Shown: positions 20,681 through 31,310 of the stretch, in pieces
Layout: the number at the start of each line of letters is the position of its first letter
Position numbering within the stretch: the stretch's first letter is position 1
Source: Burkholderiales bacterium RIFCSPHIGHO2_12_FULL_63_20
GTDB taxonomy: Bacteria; Pseudomonadota; Gammaproteobacteria; Burkholderiales; Burkholderiaceae_C
Assembly: GCA_001770775.1 (NCBI GenBank)
Contig: MESA01000038.1
Coordinates: forward strand, 135,953 to 199,952
Length of the DNA: 64,000 bases
Direction: 5' to 3'
The notes under the pieces: model-generated
Seen by the model: only the letters and a program-made list of their open reading frames with translations
The model's database searches: none
What the model was told of the DNA's origin: nothing
Position numbers and translations under genes: made by a program

Positions 20681-23062
20681 TCAGGCGAGGCTCATGTTGG
20701 TGCGCTCCAGGTAGGCCTCCACCTCGCTGCCCGGCATGGGCCGGGAAATCAGGAAACCCTGCACGTCGCCGCAGCCCAACGCGCGCAGCATGACCAGCTG
20801 TTCGGCGGTTTCCACGCCCTCGGCGGTGATGTCCAGGCGCAGGGCCTGGGCCAACGTGATGATGGCCGTGACCACCGCCTGCGCGTCCTGGTCGCTGTCG
20901 AGCGAGCGCACGAACATGCCGTCGATCTTGAGCTTGTCCAGCGGAAAGCGCCGCAGATAGGCGAGCGAGGAGTAGCCGGTGCCAAAATCGTCCATCGCCA
21001 CCCGCACGCCACGCGCCCGCAGGGCCATCAAGGTGGCTTGAGCGCCGTCGTGGTCTTCAATCAGCGCCGACTCGGTGATCTCCAGTTCCAGCCGCTCGGG
21101 CGCCAGGCCGCTCTGGTGAAGCGCCTCATCCACCAGGTCGAGCACCGACGAGCTGCGGAACTGCACCGCCGACAGATTGACGGCCACGCGCAGATCCTCG
21201 GGCCACTTGGCGGCGGCCATGCAGGCCTCACGCAGCACCCAGTTGCCCAGGGGCACGATCTGGCCGGTTTCCTCGGCCACGGGAATGAACTCACCGGGGC
21301 CAATCAACCCCCGTTCGGAGTGCTGCCAGCGGACCAGGGCCTCAAAGCCGATGACCTCACCGCTGTCCAGGTGCATCTGCGGCTGAAAGTAGAGCTGAAA
21401 CTGTTCGGCGGCCAGGGCCTGCCCCAGCTCGCTTTGAAGGCGCACGCGGGCCCGCGCACTGTCGGCCAGACCCACATCGAAGAAGCGGAAGGTGTTGCGC
21501 CCGGCCGCTTTGGCCGCGTACAGCGCCAGATCGGCACATTGCAGCAGCGATTGTGGGTCGCGGCCATCGCGCGGTGCCAGGGCCACGCCGACGCTGGCCC
21601 GCACTTCCACCAGCACGTCATCGAGCTGAATGGGTTCATTGAGCAAGTTGAGCAGCCGCTCGGCCAGGGCTCCGGACTTCTTGGGGCTGGTGTAGCGCCA
21701 GGTCAGCAAGGCGAACTCGTCGCCGCCCAGTCGGGCCAGCAGGTCACCCTCGGCCAGGATGGTCTTGAGACGCCCACCCACCCGCCGCAACAACTGGTCA
21801 CCCACGCTGTGGCCGAGCGAGTCGTTGATGTGCTTGAAATTGTCCAGGTCCAGGAACAGCAGCGCACAGGGGCGTGGCTCGGCGTCGGGGGCCGCCTTGA
21901 GTCGCTCCAGTTCCGTGCTGAAACGGTGGCGGTTGGCCAAGCCGGTGAGGGCGTCGTAATTGGCAAGGCGGGCCAGTTCGTCACGCGCCTGACGGGTGTG
22001 GGTGATGTTGGAGCCCACGCCACGCCAGCCCGCCGCACGTCCCTTGTCATCGAACAGGGGCTTGGCCGACAGCGACCACCAGTGGATGTCGTGCGCCACC
22101 TCGACTGGAATTTCCAAGTCACGGAAGGGCTGCCCCAAGCGCAAACAGGTGGTGAGCCGACTCAGGGCGTCGGCCGCCTCTTCGTCATCGGGCGGCACCA
22201 TCAAAGACAACAGCTCGGTGAACGATTGCTGCAGCAGCTGCTTGGGCGGCAAGCCAAAGGACTCGGCCAGGCGGCCCGAGACGTGGCGCAGGTGGCCGGT
22301 GGGCGAGACCTCCCACAACCAGTCAGAGGCGTGTTCTTCGAAGTCGCGCAGCAAGAGGTCGATCAGCTGCTTCTGACGATCGGTTTCGGCCTCGGCCCGC
22401 AAGCGGCTGACGAACACCTTGCCGCTGGCGTAGCTCACGGCACACATGATCACGGCATAGACGACCAGGAGCGCCAGCAAGGTGCGGTTGTCGGTCACGC
22501 CGGAGCGCGCCAACCCCACGATGCTGGCCACGGACAAGGTCAGCACATAGGCCCAGGCCACGGGCACCATGGGGCTGAGCAGGAAAGCGCCGCCGCAAAT
22601 GGTGCCCACCACCACAGCCGCAATCAGCAGGGAGCCCGCGTGATCGGCCTCTGGAAACACCATGGCGGGGAGCACGGCCCACAAGGCGGCAAAGCACATG
22701 ACCTGTGCCACGATGAGTCGGGCTGCTGCCCGCGAGGCCACCGGACGAGGCGCTGACTTGATCAGGCGCCGCCACCATATGGCGGCCACCGGCAAGGACA
22801 GCACCACAGAAAAGCACCACAAGGCCAGAATCAGGTGTGGCAAACGCCCCCAGAACACCCAGGAGATGCCCATGACGTTGACCGCATTGCCGGCCGTGAC
22901 CAGGGGCAACATGCGCACCAGCGCATTGATCTGACGCGCGCGAAAATGAGCCGCCAGCGGGCCATCGACGGCCTCGTCGGGCACCACGTCATGGCGCCAC
23001 TGCGCCCAGCCTTTCGGCCACTGTTGCTTACCGGAATCGTGTGCCTGGTACATCCCTGCCAT
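20681..23062 (-). CDS. membrane PAS-GGDEF-EAL protein (putative bifunctional c-di-GMP enzyme)
   Basis: N-terminal TM segments, PAS-like region, ARLGGDEFALL, GFEALVRWQ, AVNLSAVQF, DDFGTGYSSLAYLRRFPLDKLKID. Confidence 0.95.
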   Translation of the reverse strand: MAGMYQAHDSGKQQWPKGWAQWRHDVVPDEAVDGPLAAHFRARQINALVRMLPLVTAGNAVNVMGISWVFWGRLPHLILALWCFSVVLSLPVAAIWWRRLIKSAPRPVASRAAARLIVAQVMCFAALWAVLPAMVFPEADHAGSLLIAAVVVGTICGGAFLLSPMVPVAWAYVLTLSVASIVGLARSGVTDNRTLLALLVVYAVIMCAVSYASGKVFVSRLRAEAETDRQKQLIDLLLRDFEEHASDWLWEVSPTGHLRHVSGRLAESFGLPPKQLLQQSFTELLSLMVPPDDEEAADALSRLTTCLRLGQPFRDLEIPVEVAHDIHWWSLSAKPLFDDKGRAAGWRGVGSNITHTRQARDELARLANYDALTGLANRHRFSTELERLKAAPDAEPRPCALLFLDLDNFKHINDSLGHSVGDQLLRRVGGRLKTILAEGDLLARLGGDEFALLTWRYTSPKKSGALAERLLNLLNEPIQLDDVLVEVRASVGVALAPRDGRDPQSLLQCADLALYAAKAAGRNTFRFFDVGLADSARARVRLQSELGQALAAEQFQLYFQPQMHLDSGEVIGFEALVRWQHSERGLIGPGEFIPVAEETGQIVPLGNWVLREACMAAAKWPEDLRVAVNLSAVQFRSSSVLDLVDEALHQSGLAPERLELEITESALIEDHDGAQATLMALRARGVRVAMDDFGTGYSSLAYLRRFPLDKLKIDGMFVRSLDSDQDAQAVVTAIITLAQALRLDITAEGVETAEQLVMLRALGCGDVQGFLISRPMPGSEVEAYLERTNMSLA

Positions 23063-23265
23063 TCATGCCCAAAACATGCCTTCAGCGTAACCCGATAAGT
23101 CCGCACTTCGCGGCGCCCAGCGCTGACAAATGCGATTTCAGCACGGGATTCTTGGTAAATTGCCTGCCCTCCCCCCCAAGTCGGGTCAGGTGCAGCCCCC
23201 CTCTGGTCGCGGGGGCTCGAGCAGATGTCGTACCATCGTCGCCCCTCCGCGTGAAATAGACGACC

Positions 23266-25560
23266 ATGAGTTCTGATAAGCCTTTGTCCGACGCCGAACA
23301 GTCCCTGCGCGACGCCGCCAACGAATACCACCGCCTGCCGACCCGCGGCAAGATCTCGGTGACCCCGACCAAGCCGCTGTCCAACCAGCGCGACCTGGCC
23401 CTGGCTTACTCGCCTGGCGTCGCCTATCCCTGCCTGGCCATTGAGCAGGATCCGGGCAAGGCTTTCGACTACACCTCGCGCGGCAACCTGGTCGCCGTGA
23501 TCACCAACGGCACGGCCGTGCTGGGCCTGGGCGACATCGGCCCACTGGCCTCCAAGCCCGTGATGGAAGGCAAGGGCTGCCTGTTCAAGAAGTTCGCCGG
23601 TGTCGACGTGTTCGACATCGAGCTGGCCGAGCGCGACCCCGACAAGCTCATCGAGATCATTGCCGCGCTGGAGCCCACGCTCGGCGGCATCAACCTCGAA
23701 GACATCAAGGCGCCCGAGTGCTTCTACATCGAGAAGGAACTCAGCGCCCGCATGAACATCCCCGTCTTCCACGACGACCAGCACGGCACGGCCATCATCT
23801 CGAGCGCCGCCCTGCTGAACGGCCTGGAGCTGGTGGGCAAGCAGATTGACCAGGTCAAGGTGGCCGTCTCCGGCGCTGGTGCCGCGGCGATTGCCTGTCT
23901 GGACGTGATGGTGGGCCTAGGCGTCAAGCGCGAGAACATCTTCGTGTGTGACTCCAAGGGCGTGATCCACCACGAGCGCACCGACAAGCTCGACATCTCC
24001 AAGCAGCGCTACCAGCAGACCACCACGGCCCGCACCCTGGCCGATGCGGTCGATGGCGCCGACGTGTTTCTGGGCTGCTCGGCCCCGGGCGTGCTGACGG
24101 CCAACATGGTCAAGACCATGGCCGACAAGCCGCTGATCCTGGCGCTGGCCAACCCCGAGCCCGAAATCCGCCCCGAGGTGGCCAAGGCCGCCCGTCCGGA
24201 CTGCATCATCGCCACCGGCCGCTCGGACTACCCGAACCAGGTCAACAACGTCCTGTGCTTCCCCTACATCTTCCGGGGCGCGCTGGACTGCGGCGCCACC
24301 AAGATCACCGAGGCCATGAAGCTGGCCTGCGTGCGCCAGATCGCCGACCTGGCCAAGGCCGAGATCTCGGACGAAGTGGCTGCCGCCTACCCAGGTGTCG
24401 AGCTGCGCTTCGGTCCCGACTACCTGATCCCCACGCCGTTTGACTCTCGTCTGATCCTGCGCATTGCCCCGGCCGTGGCCGAGGCCGCCGCCGCTTCGGG
24501 TGTGGCCACCCGCCCGATCACCGACCTGAAAGCCTACCGCGACTCACTGACCCAGTTCGTGACCAACACCGGCCTGTTCATGCGCCCGGTGTTCATGGGC
24601 GCCAAGGCCGCGCCCAAGCGCATTGCTTTTGCCGAAGGGGAAGAAGAGCGCGTGCTGCGCGCCGCCCAGGTCGTGGTGGACGAAGGTTTGGCCAAACCCA
24701 TCCTGGTGGGTCGCCCCGACATCATCCTGACGCGCATCGAGCGTGCCGGCCTGCGCCTGGCGCCCGGCGTGAACTGCGAGATCGTCAACCCGGCCAAGGA
24801 CGAGCGCTTCAAGCAGTACTACGAGACCTATCACAAGCTCAAGGCGCGAGACGGCATCTCGCCCGATCTGGCCAAGGTGGTGGTGCGACGCTCCAACTCG
24901 CTGATCGCCACGCTGATGGTGAAGATGGGCGACGCCGACGGCATGATCTGTGGCGTCATCGGTCGCTACGACTTCCATCTGGAGCACATCCGTGACGTGA
25001 TCGGTGTGCGCGAGGGTGCTCATGGCCTGGCTGCGCTCAACGCCCTGATCCTGGACAACCACAACCTGTTCATCGCCGACACCTTCGTCAACGAAGACCC
25101 GACCGCCGAGCAACTGGCCGACATCGCCGCCATGGCGGTGGAAGAGGTGCAGCGCTTTGGTCTGCCCCCGCGCGTGGCCTTCCTGTCGCACTCGATGTTC
25201 GGCTCCAGCAGCCGTCCGTCGGCACGCAAGATGCGCGAGGCGCGTGACATCTTCGTGGCCCGCATGCCCCACATCCCCGCCGATGGCGAGATGCAGGGTG
25301 ACGCAGCCCTGAGCGAAGCGGTGCGCAGCAAGCTGCTGCCCGAGTCGACGCTCGATGGCAGCGCCAACATCCTCATCTGCCCGAACCTGGATGCCGCCAA
25401 CATCCTGTTCAACGTGCTGAAGATGACCGGCGGCAATGGCATCACCGTGGGCCCGATCCTGCTGGGTGCGGCCGCGCCAGTGCACATCCTCAACCCGTCG
25501 GCCACGGTGCGCCGCATCGTGAACATGACGGCGGTGGCCGTGGCGCACGGCAACAAGTAA
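23266..25560 (+). CDS. maeB: NADP-dependent malic enzyme with C-terminal phosphotransacetylase-like domain
   Basis: [28 protein letters not shown], and C-terminal PTA-like region ending [21 protein letters not shown]. Confidence 0.95.
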   Translation: MSSDKPLSDAEQSLRDAANEYHRLPTRGKISVTPTKPLSNQRDLALAYSPGVAYPCLAIEQDPGKAFDYTSRGNLVAVITNGTAVLGLGDIGPLASKPVMEGKGCLFKKFAGVDVFDIELAERDPDKLIEIIAALEPTLGGINLEDIKAPECFYIEKELSARMNIPVFHDDQHGTAIISSAALLNGLELVGKQIDQVKVAVSGAGAAAIACLDVMVGLGVKRENIFVCDSKGVIHHERTDKLDISKQRYQQTTTARTLADAVDGADVFLGCSAPGVLTANMVKTMADKPLILALANPEPEIRPEVAKAARPDCIIATGRSDYPNQVNNVLCFPYIFRGALDCGATKITEAMKLACVRQIADLAKAEISDEVAAAYPGVELRFGPDYLIPTPFDSRLILRIAPAVAEAAAASGVATRPITDLKAYRDSLTQFVTNTGLFMRPVFMGAKAAPKRIAFAEGEEERVLRAAQVVVDEGLAKPILVGRPDIILTRIERAGLRLAPGVNCEIVNPAKDERFKQYYETYHKLKARDGISPDLAKVVVRRSNSLIATLMVKMGDADGMICGVIGRYDFHLEHIRDVIGVREGAHGLAALNALILDNHNLFIADTFVNEDPTAEQLADIAAMAVEEVQRFGLPPRVAFLSHSMFGSSSRPSARKMREARDIFVARMPHIPADGEMQGDAALSEAVRSKLLPESTLDGSANILICPNLDAANILFNVLKMTGGNGITVGPILLGAAAPVHILNPSATVRRIVNMTAVAVAHGNK

Positions 25561-25608
25561 GCCACTCTGAGATGGCTTGAGGTGCCGCACGCTAGACTGG
25601 CGGCACCC

Positions 25609-26508
25609 ATGAACGCCACCTCTCGCCCCTCGGCCCTGCAGGGCTACCTTGCCGCCCTCGCCACCGCGCTGATCTGGGCGGGTTTCATGTTGCTGGCCCG
25701 CGTGGCCGGCCAGCATGCCCTGACCAGTTGGGACGTGGTGGCACTGCGCCTGGGCACCGCCGCCCTGGTGCTGCTGCCCCTGAGCCTCAACCTGCCGCCC
25801 GGCACTTGGCGCAACCCGCGCCTGTGGGGCTTGTCGCTGACGGGTGGTTTCCTGTTCCTGAATCTGGTGTACGCCGGACTGAGTCGAGCGCCGGCAGCGC
25901 ATGGCGGGGTGTTTTTGTCTGGCCTGCAGCCCTTCATGATCACGATACTGGCATGGTGGCTTCTGGGCGCCCGCCCGGCCCGAGAGCGCCTGTGGGGGCT
26001 GCTGGCGATCATGCTGGGCGTGGGCTGTGTGGCCGGCCCTCAACTGCTGGGCAGCCCTGCGGGCGAGAGCACCCTGGGCGGCGATGTGCTGCTGGTGTGT
26101 GCCTCGCTGGCCTGGGCCACCTACAGCGTGATGGTGCGCAAATGGGTGTTCGACGTGTGGGTGCTGACGCGCTTCCTGGCGGTGGCCTCGGCCTTGGTCT
26201 ACCTGCCGATCTACCTGCTGTGGCTGCCCAAGAACCTGTCGGCCGCGCCCTGGTCCATGCTGGCTTTGCAGGCGGTCTACCAGGGCGTGATCACCACCAT
26301 CGTGGCGATGCTGCTGTTCCTGCGCGCCATTGCCATCCTCGGGCCCGAGCGCACCGGGGCCATCGTGGCGATCGTGCCGGTGGTGGTGGGCCTGGCCGCC
26401 GTGCCCTTGCTGGGTGAGCCGCTGACGCTGTGGCTGATCGGTGGGCTGGTGCTGGTGTCAGGCGGCGCTTATCTGGCGGCGCGGCCTTTGCCGCAGCATC
26501 AACGCTGA
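25609..26508 (+). CDS. DMT family (EamA) transporter
   Basis: Ten hydrophobic segments in two repeats; start assigned to ATG at 25609. Confidence 0.9.
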   Translation: MNATSRPSALQGYLAALATALIWAGFMLLARVAGQHALTSWDVVALRLGTAALVLLPLSLNLPPGTWRNPRLWGLSLTGGFLFLNLVYAGLSRAPAAHGGVFLSGLQPFMITILAWWLLGARPARERLWGLLAIMLGVGCVAGPQLLGSPAGESTLGGDVLLVCASLAWATYSVMVRKWVFDVWVLTRFLAVASALVYLPIYLLWLPKNLSAAPWSMLALQAVYQGVITTIVAMLLFLRAIAILGPERTGAIVAIVPVVVGLAAVPLLGEPLTLWLIGGLVLVSGGAYLAARPLPQHQR

Positions 26509-26520
26509 ACCGCCACCGGC

Positions 26521-26550
26521 AAAAAAAAGCCCCGCACGCGTGTGCGGGGC
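26521..26550 (-). terminator. Rho-independent terminator downstream of acyl-CoA dehydrogenase
   Basis: GCCCCGCACGCGTGTGCGGGGC palindrome with A8 on its left (T8 on minus strand). Confidence 0.85.
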
Positions 26551-26596
26551 CAAACCTGTCACTGACCGCGGATGACGGTCAGATCCCCCCCAGGAT

Positions 26597-27751
26597 TCAG
26601 AGCCCCATTTGCTTGACGATGATCTCGTTCATGATCTCGTGCGTGCCACCACCGATCGAGAGGATGCGGTTGTCGCGGTAGAGGCGCTCGACCACAGACT
26701 CACGCATGTAGCCCATGCCGCCGAAGATCTGCACCGCCTCGTGGGTGACGTAGTCGGCCACATCGGTGGCAAAGTTCTTGGCCATGCACACTTCGTTGAT
26801 GGCGGGCTGTCCGGTCTGCATGCGGGCGGCCACCCGATAGCTGTATTCACGGGCCACCTCGACGCGGGTCGCCATCTCGGCGAGCTTGTGGCGGATGACC
26901 TGGTGCTTGCCAAGCGGCTTGCCAAAGGTGACGCGGTCCTTGACATAGTCCAGGCAGGCCTCCAGCGCCATCTGGGCGGTCATGTAGGCCATGACGGCCA
27001 GCGACAGGCGCTCGGCCTGGAAGTTGGCCATGATCAGCATGAAGCCCGCGTTTTCCGGGCCGATCAGGTTGCCGACCGGCACACGGCAGTCTTCAAAGAA
27101 AAGCTCAGCGGTGTCGGAGGCCCACCACCCCATCTTCTTGAGGTTACGCCCCACGCTGAAGCCCGGCGTGTCCTTCTCGATCAGCAGCAGGGAGACGCCG
27201 GAGAAGCCTTCGCCACCGGTGCGCACGGCCACGGTGTAGTAGTCGGCACGGGTGCCGGAGGTGATGAAGGTCTTGGAGCCGTTGACGATGTAGTGGTCAC
27301 CATCCCGCACGGCGCGGGTGCGCAGGTTGGCCACGTCCGAGCCGCCGCTGGACTCGGTGATGGCCAGCGAGATGATCTTGTCGCCTGCGATGACGCCAGG
27401 TACCACGCGTTGCTGCAGCTCGGGCGAACCGCCGCGCCACACGGGCGGCAGGCCGATGTCGAGCGAGCCCAGGCTGGCGACCAGGCCGCCCGAGGTGCTG
27501 CGCATCAGCTCTTCGCTGACCGCCACCTTGAGGAAGACATCTTCTTCACCGGCGCCGCCCAGGCGTTGTGGGTGACCGATGCCCAGCAGGCCCAGCTCAC
27601 CAGCTTTCTGGTAGAGCTCGCGCGGGAAGGTGCCAGCCTCTTCCCACTCGGCGATGTGGGGCTTGACCTCTTGCGCGATGAAGCGCCGCGCCGTGGCACG
27701 GGCCATCTGGTGCGTGTCGTTGAAGTAAGCGGGGTACACGGAATCGGTCAT
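26597..27751 (-). CDS. acyl-CoA dehydrogenase
   Basis: ITESSGGSDVANLRTRAVRDGDHYIVNGSKTFITSG, QIFGGMGYMRESVVERLYRDNRILSIGGGTHEIM; start assigned at MTDSVYPAYF. Confidence 0.95.
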   Translation of the reverse strand: MTDSVYPAYFNDTHQMARATARRFIAQEVKPHIAEWEEAGTFPRELYQKAGELGLLGIGHPQRLGGAGEEDVFLKVAVSEELMRSTSGGLVASLGSLDIGLPPVWRGGSPELQQRVVPGVIAGDKIISLAITESSGGSDVANLRTRAVRDGDHYIVNGSKTFITSGTRADYYTVAVRTGGEGFSGVSLLLIEKDTPGFSVGRNLKKMGWWASDTAELFFEDCRVPVGNLIGPENAGFMLIMANFQAERLSLAVMAYMTAQMALEACLDYVKDRVTFGKPLGKHQVIRHKLAEMATRVEVAREYSYRVAARMQTGQPAINEVCMAKNFATDVADYVTHEAVQIFGGMGYMRESVVERLYRDNRILSIGGGTHEIMNEIIVKQMGL

Positions 27752-27875
27752 GGCGGCCTCAGGTGGAGGTGGGCTGAATGCGGTCAATGAACAGACGAGA
27801 AGCCCGTTCAGAATGGACAGCGTAGTGAAGTCGCCACCCGGCGACCATCGGTAGTTAACCTTAATGGCCACCGAT

Positions 27876-27889
27876 TGACGTATACGTCA
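27876..27889. promoter_or_regulatory. 14-bp perfect palindrome TGACGTATACGTCA in divergent acyl-CoA dehydrogenase/SDR promoter region
   Basis: Seen directly; overlaps a possible -35 (TTGACG) with TAGAGT 17 bp downstream. Confidence 0.6.
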
Positions 27890-27915
27890 CTCACGATTAG
27901 AGTGACCTCATCTCC

Positions 27916-28818
27916 TTGCCTGACCCGATCCCGCCCATGACCACCTCTTCGCACTACGACAGCATCTTCCGCCCCGGCCTGTTCCAGGGTCAGATCCATG
28001 TGGTCACGGGGGGCGGCAGTGGCATTGGCCGCTGTGTGGCGCATGAACTGGCCGCGCTGGGCGCCACGGTGGTGATCACCGGCCGCACCCAGGAAAAGCT
28101 CGACAAGGTGGCCGCCGAGATTCGGGAAGACGGCGGGCAGGTGGACACGGCGGCCTTCGACATCCGTGACGAGGAGCAGGTCAAGGCCGCCGTGGCCCGC
28201 ATCGTGACCACCCATGGCCGCATCCACGGCCTGGTGAACAACGCCGGGGGTCAGTTTCCGGCGCCGATGGAGATGATCTCCAAGCGCGGCTTCGAGGCGG
28301 TGGTGGCCAACAACCTCACCGGCGGCTTCCTGATGGCGCGCGAGGTGTTCAACCAGTCGCTGAGCAAGCACGGCGGCGGCGCCATCGTGAACATGGCCGC
28401 CGACATGTGGAACGGCATGGCGGGCATGGCGCACTCGGGCGCGGCCCGCGCGGGCATGGTCAACCTGACCAAGACGGCCGCCTTTGAGTGGGCACGCTCA
28501 CATGTGCGCGTCAACGCGGTGGCGCCGGGCTGGGTGGCGTCGAGCGGCATGGACTCCTATGGCCCCGCCATGGCCCCGATGATCCTGAGCCTGAAGGACA
28601 ACCTGCCGATGCGCCGCCTGGGTCTGGAGGCCGAGATCAGCTCGGTCATCTGCTTCTTGCTGAGCCCGGGGGCGGCGTTTGTGACCGGCGTGACGGTGGC
28701 AATCGACGGCGGCGCGGGCGTGAACAATCCGGTGTGGCCCAAGGCTCCGCACGAACCGGCCCCCAGTTTCAACGGCTTTCACCGTGCCACCACGCCCAAG
28801 GTTTTGCAGGGCCTCTGA
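27916..28818 (+). CDS. SDR family oxidoreductase
   Basis: VTGGGSGIGRCVAHELAALGATVVITGR, NNAGG, C-terminal VTVAIDGGAG; start could be MTTSSHYDS slightly downstream. Confidence 0.92.
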   Translation: MPDPIPPMTTSSHYDSIFRPGLFQGQIHVVTGGGSGIGRCVAHELAALGATVVITGRTQEKLDKVAAEIREDGGQVDTAAFDIRDEEQVKAAVARIVTTHGRIHGLVNNAGGQFPAPMEMISKRGFEAVVANNLTGGFLMAREVFNQSLSKHGGGAIVNMAADMWNGMAGMAHSGAARAGMVNLTKTAAFEWARSHVRVNAVAPGWVASSGMDSYGPAMAPMILSLKDNLPMRRLGLEAEISSVICFLLSPGAAFVTGVTVAIDGGAGVNNPVWPKAPHEPAPSFNGFHRATTPKVLQGL

Positions 28819-28851
28819 GTTCTTTGAACGCTGTGAAGCGCCGCCTGGACC

Positions 28852-31071
28852 TCAGGCCTTGGGCACCACCCAGCGTTGCAACAGCACCCACAGGGCTTGC
28901 GGGCTGAAGGGCTTGGAGATGTAGTCGTTCATGCCAGCAGCCCGGCAGCGTTCGCTGTCTTCCACCATGGCATTGGCGGTCATCGCCACGATGGGCAGGC
29001 GCTCGCGCCCGGGCAACTGACGGATCAGGCGGGTGGCGTCCAAGCCGTCCATCACGGGCATCTGCATGTCCATGAACACCAGGCCATAGTCGGTATGGGC
29101 GCCCGCATCGACCTGAGCCAGACGGTCGACGGCTTGTCGGCCGTTGTGCGCAAAGTCCACCGTCAGGCCCACCCCGCGCAGCAACTCGCCGGCCAGCAGG
29201 CGGTTGAGTTCGTTGTCTTCGACCACCAGCACTCGGGTGCCGTGCAGCGCCTGCAAGGCATCGCGCGCTTCGCTCAAGGACGTGGGTACGGGCACCCGTG
29301 GATCTCCAGGCGCGGGCCGATGGGGCCCGGCATCATCGAGCGCATCGTGCACATGGGGAGCGGACTGCACGAGGCCTGCTGCGTCGGCACATTCCAGTCG
29401 CAGCGTGAACCAGAAGACACTGCCCTGCCCGCGCTGGCTGCTCACGCCCACGGCGCCGCCCATCTGTTCGGCCAGGTGCCGGGAGATGGCCAGCCCCAGA
29501 CCCGTGCCACCGTACTGCCGGGTGGTGGAGACGTCGGCCTGCTGGAAGCTCTGAAAGAGCTGGGCCTGCTCTGCCTCGGTCAGCCCGATGCCGGTGTCGC
29601 GCACTTCGAAGCGCAGGGTCACGTCGCGTTCGGTCCGCGCCTGCACCTGCACGCTCAGGTCCACGCGACCGCACTCGGTGAACTTCACCGCATTGCTGCC
29701 GAAGTTCAGCAGCACCTGGCCGATGCGCAGACCGTCGCCCATCAGGTGGGCCGGGAGCTCGGGATCGATGTGCAGGTGCAGCGCCAGCCCCTTGGCGTCT
29801 GCCTTGTCGATGAGCTGGGCATGGACATCGCGCAGGATCTGGGCGATGTCCACGCGCAGGCGCTCCAGCTCCAATTTGCCCGACTCGATCTTGGACAGGT
29901 CCAGCACGTCGTTGACGATGCCCAGCAGGTGCTGGCCGGCCCCCTGAATCTTTTGCAGGTAACCGTGCTGGATGTCACCCTGCGGCGTGGCGAGCGCCAG
30001 ATGGGTCAAACCGATGATGGCATTCATCGGCGTGCGGATTTCGTGGCTCATGTTGGCCAGGAAGGCTGACTTGAGGCGGTTGGTCGCCTCGGCCGCCTCC
30101 TTGGCGCTGCGCAGGGCGTCCATCGTGGCGCGCTCGACACTGATGTCTTCCATGATGCCCAGCACCCCTTTGGCCGGGTCACCGGGATCGATCAGGCGGG
30201 CGGTGATGCGCGCCCAGAACAAGGTACCGTCCTGTCGGATCAGTTGCTCCTCACGCCAATGCGTCTCGCCCTTGAAGAGACTTTCGTACACCTTCTGTCC
30301 CCCGGCTTCATGGGCCGCGTCGTCGGGATACCAGACGCGGGTCGGACGCCCGATCATGCCGCCCGGCTCGAACCCGAACATCTGATCCAGATACTGGTTG
30401 CCGTAGACGACATGTCGGTCCTTGAGCAGGCCGATGCCCACGGGCACAGCGTCCACGATGGTCTTCTGTTCGGCATGTGCCCGGCGCAAAGATTCCGCCA
30501 GATCGGCCAGCTGGCGGGTGCGCTCGTCCACCAGTTCAGTGAGGTGATGGCGCAGGCGTTGGAGCTCCTGAGCGGCTTTCTCGCGTTCGGTGATGTCGCG
30601 TGATACGCCCAACACGCCGACGACCTCGCCCTGGCGATCCAGCATGGGGCTCTTGATCGTTTCGAACAGACGCCGCTCGGTGCTGCCGGCAAAGGTGAGC
30701 CATTCCTCATTCGTGTGGGGCTGGCCTGAGGTCATGGCAAGGAAATCGTTCTCGCGAAAGAACACCGCCTGCTCCGGCGAAACGAAGTCGGCATCGGTCT
30801 TGCCCACGATGTCGGCCTCGGCCGCACCGAAGAAGCGCTCAAAGGGCGCGTTGCAGGCCAGGTAGACACCATCGGTGTCCTTGAGCCAGACGAGGTCGGG
30901 GATGCTGCGCACCAGGTTCTGCAGCAGGCTGCGACGGTCTTCCAGCTCTTTCACACGTCGCCGCGTGCGCTCGTGCCAAGTCAGCCCCCACAGGGCGAGG
31001 GTGGCGCCCAGGGCCAGGAGCACAACGGCCACCACCGTGTTGATGAGCCACCAAGGTAAATCCGAAAACAT
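28852..31071 (-). CDS. PAS-PAS hybrid sensor histidine kinase / response regulator
   Basis: Two PAS/PAC regions, [14 protein letters not shown], HATPase GTGLGLAIS, receiver domain with [17 protein letters not shown]. Confidence 0.95.
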   Translation of the reverse strand: MFSDLPWWLINTVVAVVLLALGATLALWGLTWHERTRRRVKELEDRRSLLQNLVRSIPDLVWLKDTDGVYLACNAPFERFFGAAEADIVGKTDADFVSPEQAVFFRENDFLAMTSGQPHTNEEWLTFAGSTERRLFETIKSPMLDRQGEVVGVLGVSRDITEREKAAQELQRLRHHLTELVDERTRQLADLAESLRRAHAEQKTIVDAVPVGIGLLKDRHVVYGNQYLDQMFGFEPGGMIGRPTRVWYPDDAAHEAGGQKVYESLFKGETHWREEQLIRQDGTLFWARITARLIDPGDPAKGVLGIMEDISVERATMDALRSAKEAAEATNRLKSAFLANMSHEIRTPMNAIIGLTHLALATPQGDIQHGYLQKIQGAGQHLLGIVNDVLDLSKIESGKLELERLRVDIAQILRDVHAQLIDKADAKGLALHLHIDPELPAHLMGDGLRIGQVLLNFGSNAVKFTECGRVDLSVQVQARTERDVTLRFEVRDTGIGLTEAEQAQLFQSFQQADVSTTRQYGGTGLGLAISRHLAEQMGGAVGVSSQRGQGSVFWFTLRLECADAAGLVQSAPHVHDALDDAGPHRPAPGDPRVPVPTSLSEARDALQALHGTRVLVVEDNELNRLLAGELLRGVGLTVDFAHNGRQAVDRLAQVDAGAHTDYGLVFMDMQMPVMDGLDATRLIRQLPGRERLPIVAMTANAMVEDSERCRAAGMNDYISKPFSPQALWVLLQRWVVPKA

Positions 31072-31310
31072 GTGTCACTGTCGCGCAGAACACGCGCGGC
31101 GTCTCATCTCGAAAACCCCTGAGCGTATCCCTACTTCCCGCACGACAGGCCAGACGCGGCATTTTTGCCGGTTAGGGCAGCGCGCAAACCCCTGAGCGGG
31201 ACGGGCCTTTCCGGATGCTCGTCATCACCCCTTCGTCTGAGCTGCTAGATTACAACCCCGGTCGCCACTCAGGGTTTCCCCGGCATCGTGGTGTGACCTG
31301 TGCTCACCCC

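Noticed and set aside
20648-22756. 702-aa plus-strand ORF opposite the PAS-GGDEF-EAL gene
   Set aside because: Gln/His/Gly-rich composition typical of antisense shadow ORFs in high-GC DNA; the opposite strand encodes a fully recognisable protein.
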